Part shown: positions 1-6,875 of the stretch, piece after piece | Layout: the number at the start of each line of letters is the position of its first letter | Position numbering within the stretch: position 1 is the first letter of the stretch | From: JAKACA01 sp050008715 | Lineage (GTDB): Bacteria > Actinomycetota > Acidimicrobiia > Acidimicrobiales > Bog-793 | Assembly: GCA_050008715.1 (NCBI GenBank) | Contig: JBEKMC010000017.1 | Coordinates: 1-64,000, forward strand | DNA: 64,000 nucleotides | Direction: 5' to 3' | Program-made: the position numbers and the translations under genes | The notes under the pieces: model-generated | The model's input: the letters and a program-made list of their open reading frames with translations, nothing else | Databases searched by the model: none | What the model was told of the DNA's origin: nothing

Positions 1-762
1 AACCGAGGCAATCACGCTTCCCAGGTGTGCGATCACCGAGTCGTCGAGGTTGCCGCCGTCCGGAAGCAGTTTCGAGCGATGAGCTTCCACGATGAGGAAA
101 CGATTCAACAGGCCGCCATACGCATCAGATTCCGCCAATCCCGCACGCAACTCGTGAGAGGTGATATGCCCAAGGACGGAAACGTGTGTGTCGTCGGCTA
201 CAGCGGTCCTTGCTCGCGAGCGGGCCTGGAGTCGTCCGCCATCCCAGCTCTGCCTCAGGATGCTCGAAAGCGTCGAGCCCTCCCTCTTGCAGACGGATAG
301 GACGCTGCGGAATTCCGGCTCGACGGCTAGCAGTCGACCGTCTGCCGGCACGTCGAGCGCGCCGTCTATTGCTTGCGGGGCCACAGCGTCCACGAGCGCC
401 TCGCCCGACCCGAAACCAGAGAGCACGCGCTCCGTCATGAATTCTCGATCGGCAGCATCGAGTAGCCGTCGGACCTGCGCCCAGCTGGAGCCCTTGCGAG
501 CCTTTGCGGTGTCTCCCACAATCAGTACCGAGAGGTGAGCACCATGCTTCGCACCATCGGCGACCGCATGCGGCCCGGGTCCAACGAGGGCGCCGAAAGC
601 GGCGAGGAATGTCATAAGGAGCGCGGCCGGGTCAGCCTCGGAATGTGGCTCGATAGTCCACACAATGCTGCCCGCCAGCCCGTGGAAGGCTGGCGGTGCG
701 AGCGACAGCCGTGGATCGGCTCCGCCGTGGACGAGTCGCTTGCCTGTGTCGAAGGACGTCAT
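1..762 (-). CDS. DUF3987-type primase/helicase-like protein of an integrated element (3' end outside window)
   Basis: The minus-strand frame stays open from 762 to the window edge (254 codons) with no stop, so the C-terminus is missing. ATG at 762 is chosen because GGGGAGGG lies 5 nt upstream and the ATG overlaps the stop of the preceding gene (ATGA). Residues 21-100 include LAPPAFHGLAG and a Walker-A-like loop VGDTAKARKGSS (82-93); later segments are LLAVEPEFRSVL and GGLLNRFLIVE. This pattern is that of DUF3987 proteins, ATPase/helicase-like replication proteins of plasmids, prophages and integrative elements, often fused or linked to a primase domain. It is the third gene of a minus-strand operon behind an excisionase-like gene, which supports a replication role in a mobile element. 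The family call comes from remembered motifs, not a search. Confidence 0.7.
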   Translation of the reverse strand, partial: MTSFDTGKRLVHGGADPRLSLAPPAFHGLAGSIVWTIEPHSEADPAALLMTFLAAFGALVGPGPHAVADGAKHGAHLSVLIVGDTAKARKGSSWAQVRRLLDAADREFMTERVLSGFGSGEALVDAVAPQAIDGALDVPADGRLLAVEPEFRSVLSVCKREGSTLSSILRQSWDGGRLQARSRARTAVADDTHVSVLGHITSHELRAGLAESDAYGGLLNRFLIVEAHRSKLLPDGGNLDDSVIAHLGSVIASV

Positions 763-1115
763 CGCCGCCCTCCCCATCGCCCCCGACACCCACCAGTGGC
801 TCGATCGTCGCTTGCCCACCGGTCGCCGGGCCAACGGGGTGCCGGCCGGGTTGGGACACAGCAGCACTGGCCTTGACGGAGGGTGAGAACACTGTTGGCT
901 ACGTCATCGAACAGGCCGAAAAGCTCCTCGACGAAACGCTCGGTGACGGCTAAGCGTCGAGCAATCTGCTCGTTTGCACCTTCGACGGCAGCGAGGCGCG
1001 TCCAGCCTTCGCGCTTGGGTTCCTCAGAGATAGTTGCCTGCGCAACGTTCGCATTATGCTCGGTAGCCCCAGCGGACGGCCGGTTCTCGTCAGAGGGCCG
1101 GTCGTTGCGCGTCAC
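759..1115 (-). CDS. small hypothetical protein in mobile-element operon
   Basis: This 118-residue protein has no family I recognise. It is supported mainly by context: its GTG start overlaps the stop of the excisionase-like gene (GTGA, 1112-1115) and its TGA overlaps the ATG of the DUF3987-like gene (ATGA, 759-762), so it looks translationally coupled in a three-gene operon. The N-terminal 40 residues are polar and probably disordered. A helical segment follows (about residues 45-75, with AVEGANEQIARRLAVTERF and VEELFGLFDDVAN), and the C-terminus is rich in Cys, Arg and Gly. A DNA-binding or replication-accessory role would fit the neighbours, but nothing in the sequence proves it. Confidence 0.5.
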   Translation of the reverse strand: MTRNDRPSDENRPSAGATEHNANVAQATISEEPKREGWTRLAAVEGANEQIARRLAVTERFVEELFGLFDDVANSVLTLRQGQCCCVPTRPAPRWPGDRWASDDRATGGCRGRWGGRR

Positions 1116-1327
1116 TGTACGGCCTCGCGGCGAGACTTGCTCAGGAGGGCGTCGAGGTCCCGCGGCTCGAACACGAGGCGACCGCCCACCTTGTAGTGGG
1201 AGAGTCGACGCTCCTGAACCAAGCGCCGAAGGTGTCGCACCGACAGACCGAGATAGCCCGCTGCCTGAGCGATATTGAGAAGCCGCGCACCATCCGCGGC
1301 GGCGGCCGCACTCCTAGTAGTTGCCAT
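1112..1327 (-). CDS. excisionase-family helix-turn-helix protein
   Basis: A 71-residue protein whose residues 15-65 form the HTH_17/excisionase-type winged helix: LLNIAQAAGYLGLSVRHLRR, then a wing HYKVGGRLVFEPRDLDALL. Such proteins bend DNA at attachment sites or act as small regulators in integrative elements. ATG at 1327 has a good ribosome binding site (AGGAG, about 5 nt away). It heads the operon with the two genes downstream on the minus strand. The tmRNA 3' end, a common integration target, lies only 257 bp upstream. No integrase is found between them, so the integrase would have to be elsewhere in the element. Confidence 0.75.
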   Translation of the reverse strand: MATTRSAAAAADGARLLNIAQAAGYLGLSVRHLRRLVQERRLSHYKVGGRLVFEPRDLDALLSKSRREAVQ

Positions 1328-1540
1328 GACTGCTCCTAACTCCGCGACGCACTGTGCGCCGCTACATGGTCAGGTCATGGGACTCACCTCCTTCGGTCGA
1401 GACAATCGAGCTTTCGCGGCAACGCCGGGTTTGAGACGGTCGCAGTCCGGCTCGATGGCTACTGGTGGAGACACAAGGTACCGCTACGTCGTTGCGCTCG
1501 CAACGCTCTCTGGCGCGTGCCCTTTTCGTGCCCTCAACGA

Positions 1541-1570
1541 CACTGACCTGGACAAAAGCCCAGGTCAGTG
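1541..1570 (-). terminator. hairpin just downstream of tmRNA
   Basis: Perfect 11-bp inverted repeat CACTGACCTGG / CCAGGTCAGTG with an 8-nt loop, starting 15 nt beyond the tmRNA 3' end on the minus strand. No run of T follows, as is common in high-GC actinobacteria. It probably terminates or protects the tmRNA precursor. If the element integrated into the tmRNA gene, this hairpin may have been brought in by the element. Confidence 0.6.
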
Positions 1571-1584
1571 ACTTGTAAATCGTG

Positions 1585-1616
1585 TGGAGGTGGCGGGAAT
1601 CGAACCCGCGTCCTCC
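1585..1616 (-). other. candidate attachment site at tmRNA 3' end
   Basis: The T-arm and acceptor strand of tmRNA are frequent tyrosine-integrase targets. Directly beyond this end (positions below 1585) lie an excisionase-like gene and a DUF3987-like replication gene, which are mobile-element genes. I infer that an element is inserted here and has restored the tmRNA 3' end. The second copy of the core would lie outside the window, so the site cannot be confirmed from this sequence. Confidence 0.4.
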
Positions 1617-1679
1617 GGCTTCTTGATGGGACTTCTCCGAGCGCAGCCGGCGGTGAGGTCTCGAGGCCCGCCCCGCCAC

Positions 1680-1733
1680 CGGCACCCGGGCGGGCCTCCA
1701 GCTGACCGGCACCCGGGCGGGCCTCCAGCTGAC
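1680..1733. repeat. 27-bp tandem duplication inside tmRNA
   Basis: Two identical, directly adjacent 27-bp copies at 1680-1706 and 1707-1733, each containing CACCCGGGCGGGCCTCCAGC. They lie between the tag region and the tRNA-like 3' domain, where pseudoknots normally are. The duplication could double one pseudoknot element or be a tolerated insertion. Confidence 0.9.
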
Positions 1734-2131
1734 TGAATTGTCCTCGTGCGGCGTGTCAGCGACACCGCTCGAGTAAGCCCCACGTTATGACGTCTGCTAC
1801 CGATCCGCGGGGCTGGGACCGGACAAACGTTGCCGTTATTTAGGCGGCAAGCGCGAGCTGTGGCTCGGCGTTTGTGTTGGTTTCCGGCTCTTTAACGTGG
1901 CTCCGGAGACCACGGCTCGCTTCTCCCACCTCGACGACCGGAGTCGAAGCCTGTCACCCCCAGGGTGAGTCTCGGTGCGCCGACTGCCATCATCCGAGGC
2001 GGTTCGCACCGTTGCCGCCAGGGACGTACACCATGCTACCGGTGCCGGGCGCGCTCGCTGGCGGGGTGCCTTCGTTGCGCTCCGAGGAAGGCAGTCGGGC
2101 GGGCCGGCGCCGGCGTTCCGTGTACCGAAGA

Positions 2132-2157
2132 CGACCGGGCGACCCCTCGCCCGGTCG
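2132..2157. terminator. perfect GC-rich hairpin
   Basis: Inverted repeat CGACCGGGCGA / TCGCCCGGTCG (11 bp) with a CCCC loop, in the 334-bp stretch between the tmRNA 5' end (1961) and the end of the secreted-protein gene (2296). It is most likely a second terminator for that minus-strand gene. I saw no convincing promoter for tmRNA in this stretch by eye. Confidence 0.5.
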
Positions 2158-2232
2158 CTCTGCGCACGAGGTTGCCGAGGAAGGAAAGACGCCGGGGCAC
2201 AATGCAGCCCGCGCCGCCCCGCAACGACAACC

Positions 2233-2252
2233 GCCGGGGCCATCGCCCCGGC
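2233..2252 (-). terminator. hairpin downstream of secreted-protein gene
   Basis: GCCGGGGC - CATC - GCCCCGGC, an 8-bp perfect stem 44 nt beyond the stop codon at 2296 on the minus strand. It has no T tract. A further GGCGCC-CAG-GGCGCC repeat lies at about 2275-2289. Confidence 0.5.
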
Positions 2253-2295
2253 AGTTGACTCGTCCAAGCTCACGGCGCCCAGGGCGCCGGGGCGA

Positions 2296-2874
2296 TCAGG
2301 TGAAAGAGCCCGAGGCCAGGTTGATCTTGGTGAGGCCTGCCTTGGTCTCGCAGGCTTTCTCCAGCTGAGCCTCAGTCTGCTTGACCTTCGCGGCCATGGT
2401 GCGGGCACCGGCGAAGGAGCCCTTTTGTCCGGCGTGGTACGTCACGACGTCGGTCTTGCTGTCGACCTTGCCCGCTGACAGCGTGAGTGACGTCTTCGTC
2501 GCAGGCGCGCCAGACGTCTTCCAAACGATGCTGCCCTTCAACGTGGGCAGTGTCCCGAGGAGGTTCAAGCAGTCATAGCTGCCGGTGACGGATGCGGAGA
2601 CCTTCCCGGAGATGATCTTGTCGCCGCCCTGCGACGTGTGCCCGCTGCATTTCGTCGTCGTGGCAGAGATCGTGAAGGTCACCTTCGCCTTCTTCAGGAG
2701 CTGGAGCCCGGGCTTCGACGTGATCGCCGACGTCGAGGCGATCTTGCAGTCGATCTTGCCCGTGAAGGTCACCGTCGCCGTGTGCGCCTGCGAGGCACCG
2801 GCGGCGGTTGTCCCCACAAGGGTTGCGAGCGGTAGGGCCAGGAGTGTGAGAGCGAGAACGTACTTTCGGAACAC
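2296..2874 (-). CDS. secreted hypothetical protein
   Basis: About 192 residues. The GTG start at 2874 is preferred because GGGGGA lies about 8 nt upstream and it puts a signal peptide at the very N-terminus (FRKYVLALTLLALPLATLVG, then AGASQA as a plausible cleavage region). The mature part is rich in Thr, Ser, Lys and Val with alternating beta-type sequence (TVTFTGKIDCKI, KAKVTFTISATTTKCSG, KGSIVWKTSG) and a few cysteines that could form disulfides. This suggests an extracellular beta-sandwich. I do not recognise a named family. It is followed on the minus strand by two hairpins and stands apart from smpB. Confidence 0.7.
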   Translation of the reverse strand: MFRKYVLALTLLALPLATLVGTTAAGASQAHTATVTFTGKIDCKIASTSAITSKPGLQLLKKAKVTFTISATTTKCSGHTSQGGDKIISGKVSASVTGSYDCLNLLGTLPTLKGSIVWKTSGAPATKTSLTLSAGKVDSKTDVVTYHAGQKGSFAGARTMAAKVKQTEAQLEKACETKAGLTKINLASGSFT

Positions 2875-3000
2875 GGAGTGGTTCCCCCTTCTTGCGGCGT
2901 GTACCCGCCGCCTGTCCGGCGGCATGTAGGAACTACGCACTGGGAGTCTTGCCCTGCCCGGCCTTCGAGTCAAACAGCAAGTTCCGCCTTCGCCGTTACC

Positions 3001-3516
3001 TCAGCGCCGGCCTTCGTGCTCCTTGATCGTCCGCTGGGTCTCACGAGCGGCGTCACGCTCCGCGATCGCATGGCGCTTGTCGTAGAGCCGGCGGCCACGG
3101 GCGAGGGCGATCTCCACCTTTGCCCGGCCCTCTTTGAAATAGACCGAGAGCGGCACGATCGTGAGAGCCTTCTGGGCCACCTTGCCGCTCAGCTCGTCGA
3201 TCTCTTCACGGTGAAGGAGCAGCTTGCGGGCTCGATCCGGGTCAAAACGCCCGTATCCCGTCGCATACTCGTACGGCGCCACGTGCGCCCCCACGAGCCA
3301 GGCCTCACCGTGGTCGATGCGGGCGTAGGCGTCCTGGAGGGCGACGTGACCGGCGCGTAAGGACTTGACCTCCGCCCCGGTGAGCGACAGGCCGGCCTCG
3401 TAGGTCTCGAGGATCTCGTAGTCGTGGCGGGCGCGACGGTTGGAGGCGACACGATGGATGCCGCGCTCCAAGTCGGAGCGGGCGCGCGCCTTGCGTGAGG
3501 AGCCTTTCTTTGCCAC
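3001..3516 (-). CDS. smpB: SsrA-binding protein SmpB
   Basis: SmpB binds the tRNA-like domain of tmRNA and delivers it to stalled ribosomes. The 171-residue product has the family hallmarks: RRARHDYEILETYEAGLSLTG, GAEVKSLRAGHVALQDAYA, then KLLLHREEIDEL, LTIVPLSVYFK and the basic C-terminal tail LYDKRHAIAERDAARETQRT that enters the decoding centre. The start is GTG at 3516 (VAKKGSSRKARARSD), giving a basic N-terminus typical of actinobacterial SmpB. The partner tmRNA gene is 1 kb downstream on the same strand. The gene is divergent from mec. Confidence 0.97.
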   Translation of the reverse strand: MAKKGSSRKARARSDLERGIHRVASNRRARHDYEILETYEAGLSLTGAEVKSLRAGHVALQDAYARIDHGEAWLVGAHVAPYEYATGYGRFDPDRARKLLLHREEIDELSGKVAQKALTIVPLSVYFKEGRAKVEIALARGRRLYDKRHAIAERDAARETQRTIKEHEGRR

Positions 3517-3621
3517 GTGGCGACGCTACTTGCGATCGGCGCCGGCACCGACGCCCGCGAAGCGCGCCCTCAAGAAACCCGCTCCGACCACCCCCAGCTC
3601 GCCAGCGGTCATGATCTACCC

Positions 3622-4104
3622 ATGGCCGACGCCCCACGAGGAACCTCGACCGACCGGAGCGCGGCCGCCGGGACGCCGCCGGCTGCTGGCTTGCACGTCA
3701 CCGAGGAGCAGCTGGCCGTGATGGTCGCCCATTGCGTCCGATGTGTGCCGGAGGAGGGCTGCGGCCTGCTCGTCGGCGACGCGCAGGGCGTCGTGGCCTC
3801 GGTGCTCCCGACTCGCAACGCCGCGTCGTCGGCGCAGGTCTACTCGGTCGACCCCCGCGACCACCTCCGGATCGACCGCCAGGCCGAAGACGAAGGATTA
3901 GCCGTGATCGGGGTGTTCCACTCCCATACACACACCGATCCGTGGCCCTCGCCGACCGACGTGCGACAGGCTCCGGATCCGTCGTGGCACTACGTCGTCG
4001 TCGGCCTCCGGCAGGAAGTGGCATCGACTCGCTCGTTCCGCATCGTCGACGGGAACATCTTCGAAGAACCGGTGGTTGTGCTGGTTAGATATAATCCGAC
4101 CTAA
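3622..4104 (+). CDS. mec: JAMM/MPN metalloprotease Mec
   Basis: Mec (Mycobacterium Rv1334 type) is a zinc JAMM peptidase that releases cysteine from the CysO-cysteine thiocarboxylate adduct. With ATG at 3622 the protein is 160 residues. The JAMM motif is H100-S-H102 with Ser110 and Asp113 (HSHTHTDPWPSPTD) and the upstream acidic pair PEEG (residues 43-46). An in-frame GTG at 3517 would add 35 residues of proline/serine-rich sequence and is less likely, though no strong ribosome binding site marks either start. It is first of mec-cysO-cysM, the same order as in Mycobacterium. Here it might also trim CysO, which carries two residues beyond its Gly-Gly. Confidence 0.9.
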   Translation: MADAPRGTSTDRSAAAGTPPAAGLHVTEEQLAVMVAHCVRCVPEEGCGLLVGDAQGVVASVLPTRNAASSAQVYSVDPRDHLRIDRQAEDEGLAVIGVFHSHTHTDPWPSPTDVRQAPDPSWHYVVVGLRQEVASTRSFRIVDGNIFEEPVVVLVRYNPT

Positions 4105-4108
4105 CCAG
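4081..4108 (+). promoter_or_regulatory. inverted repeat flanking a TATAAT box between mec and cysO
   Basis: A perfect 8-bp inverted repeat CTGGTTAG / CTAACCAG surrounds a 12-nt centre containing TATAAT (4090-4095), a consensus -10 hexamer that stands out in this GC-rich DNA. It overlaps the end of mec and lies 19 nt upstream of the cysO start. It could be an internal promoter with an operator over its -10 region, or an intercistronic RNA stem-loop. No good -35 hexamer is present at 16-18 bp. Confidence 0.45.
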
Positions 4109-4126
4109 TCAACTTTCGGAGGCTCC

Positions 4127-4408
4127 GTGTCCGTCGCTATTCGTCTTCCCACCGTGCTGCGTCATGCCGCCAGCGGCCGATCGGTCGTGAACGTCGACGG
4201 CGAGACCATCGGCGAGGTCCTCGAGACGCTCCAGCTGACCTACCCGGCCATTGCCGGCCAAGTGCTCACGAACGAGGGCAGCCTGCACCGCTTCGTCAAC
4301 GTGTACGTGAACGACGACGACGTTCGTTACCTCGACAAGCTGGACACCAAGGTCGCCCCGGACGACGTCGTCTCCATCCTGCCCGCCGTCGCCGGTGGGG
4401 CGCACTGA
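4127..4408 (+). CDS. cysO: sulfur-carrier protein CysO (ThiS/MoaD fold)
   Basis: CysO is a ubiquitin-like carrier whose C-terminal Gly-Gly is converted to a thiocarboxylate that supplies sulfide to CysM. The 93-residue product matches MoaD/CysO proteins: VSVAIRLPTVLRHAASGR, LHRFVNVYVNDDDVRYLDKLDT and VSILPAVAGG. GTG at 4127 is chosen because GGAGG precedes it by 5 nt. Unusually, two residues (Ala-His) follow the terminal Gly-Gly, so the carrier would have to be trimmed before adenylation. The adjacent JAMM protease gene is an obvious candidate for this. cysM follows 67 nt downstream. Confidence 0.92.
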   Translation: MSVAIRLPTVLRHAASGRSVVNVDGETIGEVLETLQLTYPAIAGQVLTNEGSLHRFVNVYVNDDDVRYLDKLDTKVAPDDVVSILPAVAGGAH

Positions 4409-4475
4409 CCCACCGCCCGCAGCTTCCGGGCGGCCGCGTTGCCGCCGACGACGATCGTCCGGAGCCCACGACCAC

Positions 4476-5423
4476 ATGACGGTGTATCGCAGCATCCTCG
4501 ACACGATCGGCAACACGCCGCTGGTCGACGTATCGGCGCTCAGCCCGAACGCCGGCGTGTCCGTCTTTGCCAAGCTCGAAGGACAGAACCCCGGTGGCTC
4601 GGTCAAGGACCGTCCAGCCCTTTGCATGATCGAGGACGCCGAGCGCTCTGGCCTGCTGACTCCGGGCGCCACGCTGCTCGAGCCGACCTCGGGCAACACC
4701 GGTATCGGACTCGCCCTGGTGTGTCGCGTGAAGGGCTACCACCTGAAGGTCGTGTTGCCGAGCAACGTTTCGGTCGAGCGTCGCCAGCTCCTCCAGCTCT
4801 GGGGTGCCGAGATCATCGAGAGCCCGGGGTCCGAGGGCTCCAACGGTGCCGTGCGAGCGGCGAGAGCGCTGGCGGAGGAGCACCCGGAATGGGTCTTCCT
4901 CTACCAGTACGGCAACCCGGCGAACCCGCGGGCGCATTATGAAGGCACGGGCCCGGAGATCCTCCGTGACTGCCCTGACATCACCCATTTCGTGTCGGGG
5001 CTCGGCACGAGCGGGACGCTCCTCGGCGTTGGCCGGTACCTCAAGGAACGACGCCCTGGGCTACAGGTCTGGGCGATCGAGCCGCCGGCGGGCGAGATGG
5101 TGGACGGGCTGCGCAACCTGGACGACGGCTACATCCCACCGATCTTCACCGAGCTCGGCGGCGAGGATCTGCTCGACCGCAAGACGATCGTCGGGCCGAA
5201 AGATTCCATCCTCTGGACCCGGCGTCTCAGGGATCTCGGGATCTTCGCCGGCATCTCGTCGGGCGCGGCGCTGGCCGGCGCCGTGAAGTGCGCCGCGAGC
5301 ATCGAGACGGGCGTCATCGTCTTCGTGGCGGCCGACGGCGGTTGGAAGTACCTCTCGACTGATGCGTGGACCGGCGACATCGACGAGGTCGTCGAGCGGG
5401 CGAAGAAGACGATCTACTTCTGA
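4476..5423 (+). CDS. cysM: CysO-dependent O-phosphoserine sulfhydrylase CysM
   Basis: PLP-dependent cysteine synthase of 315 residues. The PLP lysine is K44 in NPGGSVKDRP, the phosphate-anchoring loop TSGNTGIGLA is at 71-80, and GLGTSGTLLGVGRYL is the conserved glycine loop. The C-terminal portion (ISSGAALAGA, VFVAADGGWKYLSTD) resembles actinobacterial CysM, which uses thiocarboxylated CysO and O-phospho-L-serine to form the CysO-Cys adduct cleaved by Mec. Its place directly after mec and cysO supports this over a sulfide-dependent CysK. ATG at 4476 gives the standard N-terminus MTVYRSILDTIGNTPLV. Confidence 0.93.
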   Translation: MTVYRSILDTIGNTPLVDVSALSPNAGVSVFAKLEGQNPGGSVKDRPALCMIEDAERSGLLTPGATLLEPTSGNTGIGLALVCRVKGYHLKVVLPSNVSVERRQLLQLWGAEIIESPGSEGSNGAVRAARALAEEHPEWVFLYQYGNPANPRAHYEGTGPEILRDCPDITHFVSGLGTSGTLLGVGRYLKERRPGLQVWAIEPPAGEMVDGLRNLDDGYIPPIFTELGGEDLLDRKTIVGPKDSILWTRRLRDLGIFAGISSGAALAGAVKCAASIETGVIVFVAADGGWKYLSTDAWTGDIDEVVERAKKTIYF

Positions 5424-5424
5424 G

Positions 5425-5480
5425 CCCGGTGAGTGCCCGCCCGGTGAGTGCTGCCCGGTGAGTGCCGGCCCGGTGAGTGC
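5425..5480. repeat. 4 x CCCGGTGAGTGC between cysM and rph
   Basis: Four perfect copies of CCCGGTGAGTGC at 5425-5436, 5440-5451, 5454-5465 and 5469-5480, with a period of 14-15 bp, beginning directly after the cysM stop. Each contains GTGA. It fills most of the 87-bp gap before rph. Confidence 0.9.
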
Positions 5481-5510
5481 CGGCGAGCGTTCCTGCCGTA
5501 GCCTGCGGGC

Positions 5511-6263
5511 ATGACCAACGAGCCGCTGAAGCGCCGCGACGGGCGCGCCCCCGACGAGCTACGCCCGGTGGAGCTCCTCCGGGACTACACGGAGTTCGCG
5601 CCAGGCTCGGTGCTCGCCGTGATGGGTAAGACGAGGGTCCTGTGCACCGCCTCGATCGACGAGGACGTTCCCCGTTGGATGCGAGGCACCGGCAAGGGGT
5701 GGGTCACCGCCGAGTACTCCCTCTTGCCAGGCTCGTCGCGCGAGCGCGTGTCCCGCGAAGCGGCCAAAGGCAAGCAATCCGGCCGCACACAGGAGATCCA
5801 GCGCCTCATCGGGCGTTCGCTCCGTGCCGTCTGCGACATGGTCGCCCTCGGCGAGCGCCAAGTCGTGCTCGACTGCGACGTCCTGCAGGCTGACGGTGGA
5901 ACCCGTACCGCCGCGGTGACCGGTGCCTACGTGGCGCTGCATGACGCCTGCTCCCGCCTTGTGGCGAACCGTGCCATCACGACGAACCCGCTGACCGAGC
6001 ATCTGGCGGCCGTGTCGGTCGGGATCGTCGACGCCGTCGCGATGCTCGACCTCGACTACTCCGAGGATTCGCGTGCCGAGGTCGACATGAACGTCGTGAT
6101 GACGGCGTCGGGGCGTTTTGTCGAGGTGCAGGGCACGGCCGAAGGTTTGCCCTTCTCCCGTTCCGAGCTCGAGACCATGCTGGCGCTGGCCGAAGACGGC
6201 ATCCGCAGCCTGCACGCTGCACAGGCCGACCTGCTCGCCGTCCCACCACCGCCACGGCAGTGA
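5511..6263 (+). CDS. rph: ribonuclease PH
   Basis: Phosphorolytic 3'-5' exoribonuclease that trims tRNA 3' ends. The 250 residues match the family closely: RRDGRAPDELRPVEL at the N-terminus, GSVLAVMGKTRVLCTAS, the phosphate-binding region EIQRLIGRSLRAVCDM, LDCDVLQADGGTRTAAVTGA, and LDLDYSEDSRAEVDMNVVMT with EVQGTAEG. ATG at 5511. The stop overlaps the GTG of rdgB (GTGA), indicating translational coupling. The rph-rdgB pair after the cysM module matches Mycobacterium gene order. Confidence 0.97.
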   Translation: MTNEPLKRRDGRAPDELRPVELLRDYTEFAPGSVLAVMGKTRVLCTASIDEDVPRWMRGTGKGWVTAEYSLLPGSSRERVSREAAKGKQSGRTQEIQRLIGRSLRAVCDMVALGERQVVLDCDVLQADGGTRTAAVTGAYVALHDACSRLVANRAITTNPLTEHLAAVSVGIVDAVAMLDLDYSEDSRAEVDMNVVMTASGRFVEVQGTAEGLPFSRSELETMLALAEDGIRSLHAAQADLLAVPPPPRQ

Positions 6264-6865
6264 CCGCCCGGTTCGTCCTTGCCACAGCGAATCCGGACAA
6301 GGCGGCCGAGGTCCGTCAGATCCTCGCCGAGGCGCTCGGCGATGTCGAGCTGCTCCCGCGTCCCGCAGGCGTCCCGGAGGTCGAAGAGGGCGGTGACACT
6401 CTCGTCGCCAACGCTCGCCTGAAGGCGGCGGCGCTCGTAGAGGCGACGGGTCAGGCGTGCGTGGCTGATGACACGGGTCTCGAGGTGGATGCACTCGGCG
6501 GGGCGCCTGGTGTCTATTCGGCGCGGTATGCCGGAGAGCACGCCAGCTACGCCGACAACTTCTCGAAGCTGCTCGCCGAGCTCGCCGGCGTAGAGGATGC
6601 GGACCGTACGGCTCGTTTTCGCACCGTCGCCATGGCTCGCTTCCCCGACGGCTCGGAGGTCGTGGCGAGCGGTGCCGTCGACGGTCACATCGCCACGCAG
6701 CCGCAGGGAACCTCCGGCTTCGGATACGACCCTGTCTTCGTGCCGGACGGTGGCGACGGCCGAACGTTCGCAGAGATGTCCGCTCCCGAGAAGCACGCCG
6801 TGTCCCACCGCGGCCGCGCCTTTCGTGCGCTGGCTGAGGCGCTGTCGGCCCGGGAAGGCAGCTAA
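6260..6865 (+). CDS. rdgB: XTP/dITP diphosphatase (RdgB/HAM1)
   Basis: House-cleaning pyrophosphatase that removes deaminated purine nucleotides such as XTP and dITP. The 201 residues carry the family signature FVLATANPDKAAEVR, the acidic TLVANARLKA and VADDTGLEVDALGGAPGVYSARY, then GTSGFGYDPVFVPDG and the C-terminal HAVSHRGRAFRAL. The start is GTG at 6260, overlapping the rph stop by 4 bp. It is the last gene of the plus-strand run starting with mec. The convergent gene at 6876 ends 10 bp away. Confidence 0.96.
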   Translation: MTARFVLATANPDKAAEVRQILAEALGDVELLPRPAGVPEVEEGGDTLVANARLKAAALVEATGQACVADDTGLEVDALGGAPGVYSARYAGEHASYADNFSKLLAELAGVEDADRTARFRTVAMARFPDGSEVVASGAVDGHIATQPQGTSGFGYDPVFVPDGGDGRTFAEMSAPEKHAVSHRGRAFRALAEALSAREGS

Positions 6866-6875
6866 AGGCCGCGAG

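Larger units (their letters stand above)
1585..1961 (-). ncRNA. ssrA: transfer-messenger RNA (tmRNA)
   Basis: The 5' end reads GGGGGTGACAGGCTTCGACT and the 3' end carries the T-arm GGACGCGGGTTCGATTCC and acceptor strand CACCTCC with discriminator A. The ends pair over 7 bp with a G-U wobble at pair 3, the alanine identity element. CCA is not encoded. The tag reading frame before TAA gives TNTNAEPQLALAA (possibly starting one codon earlier), ending in the protease-recognised ALAA. tmRNA with SmpB rescues stalled ribosomes, and smpB lies 1 kb away on the same strand. A 27-bp tandem duplication sits in the body (1680-1733). Positions below 1585 look like a mobile element. Confidence 0.93.
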
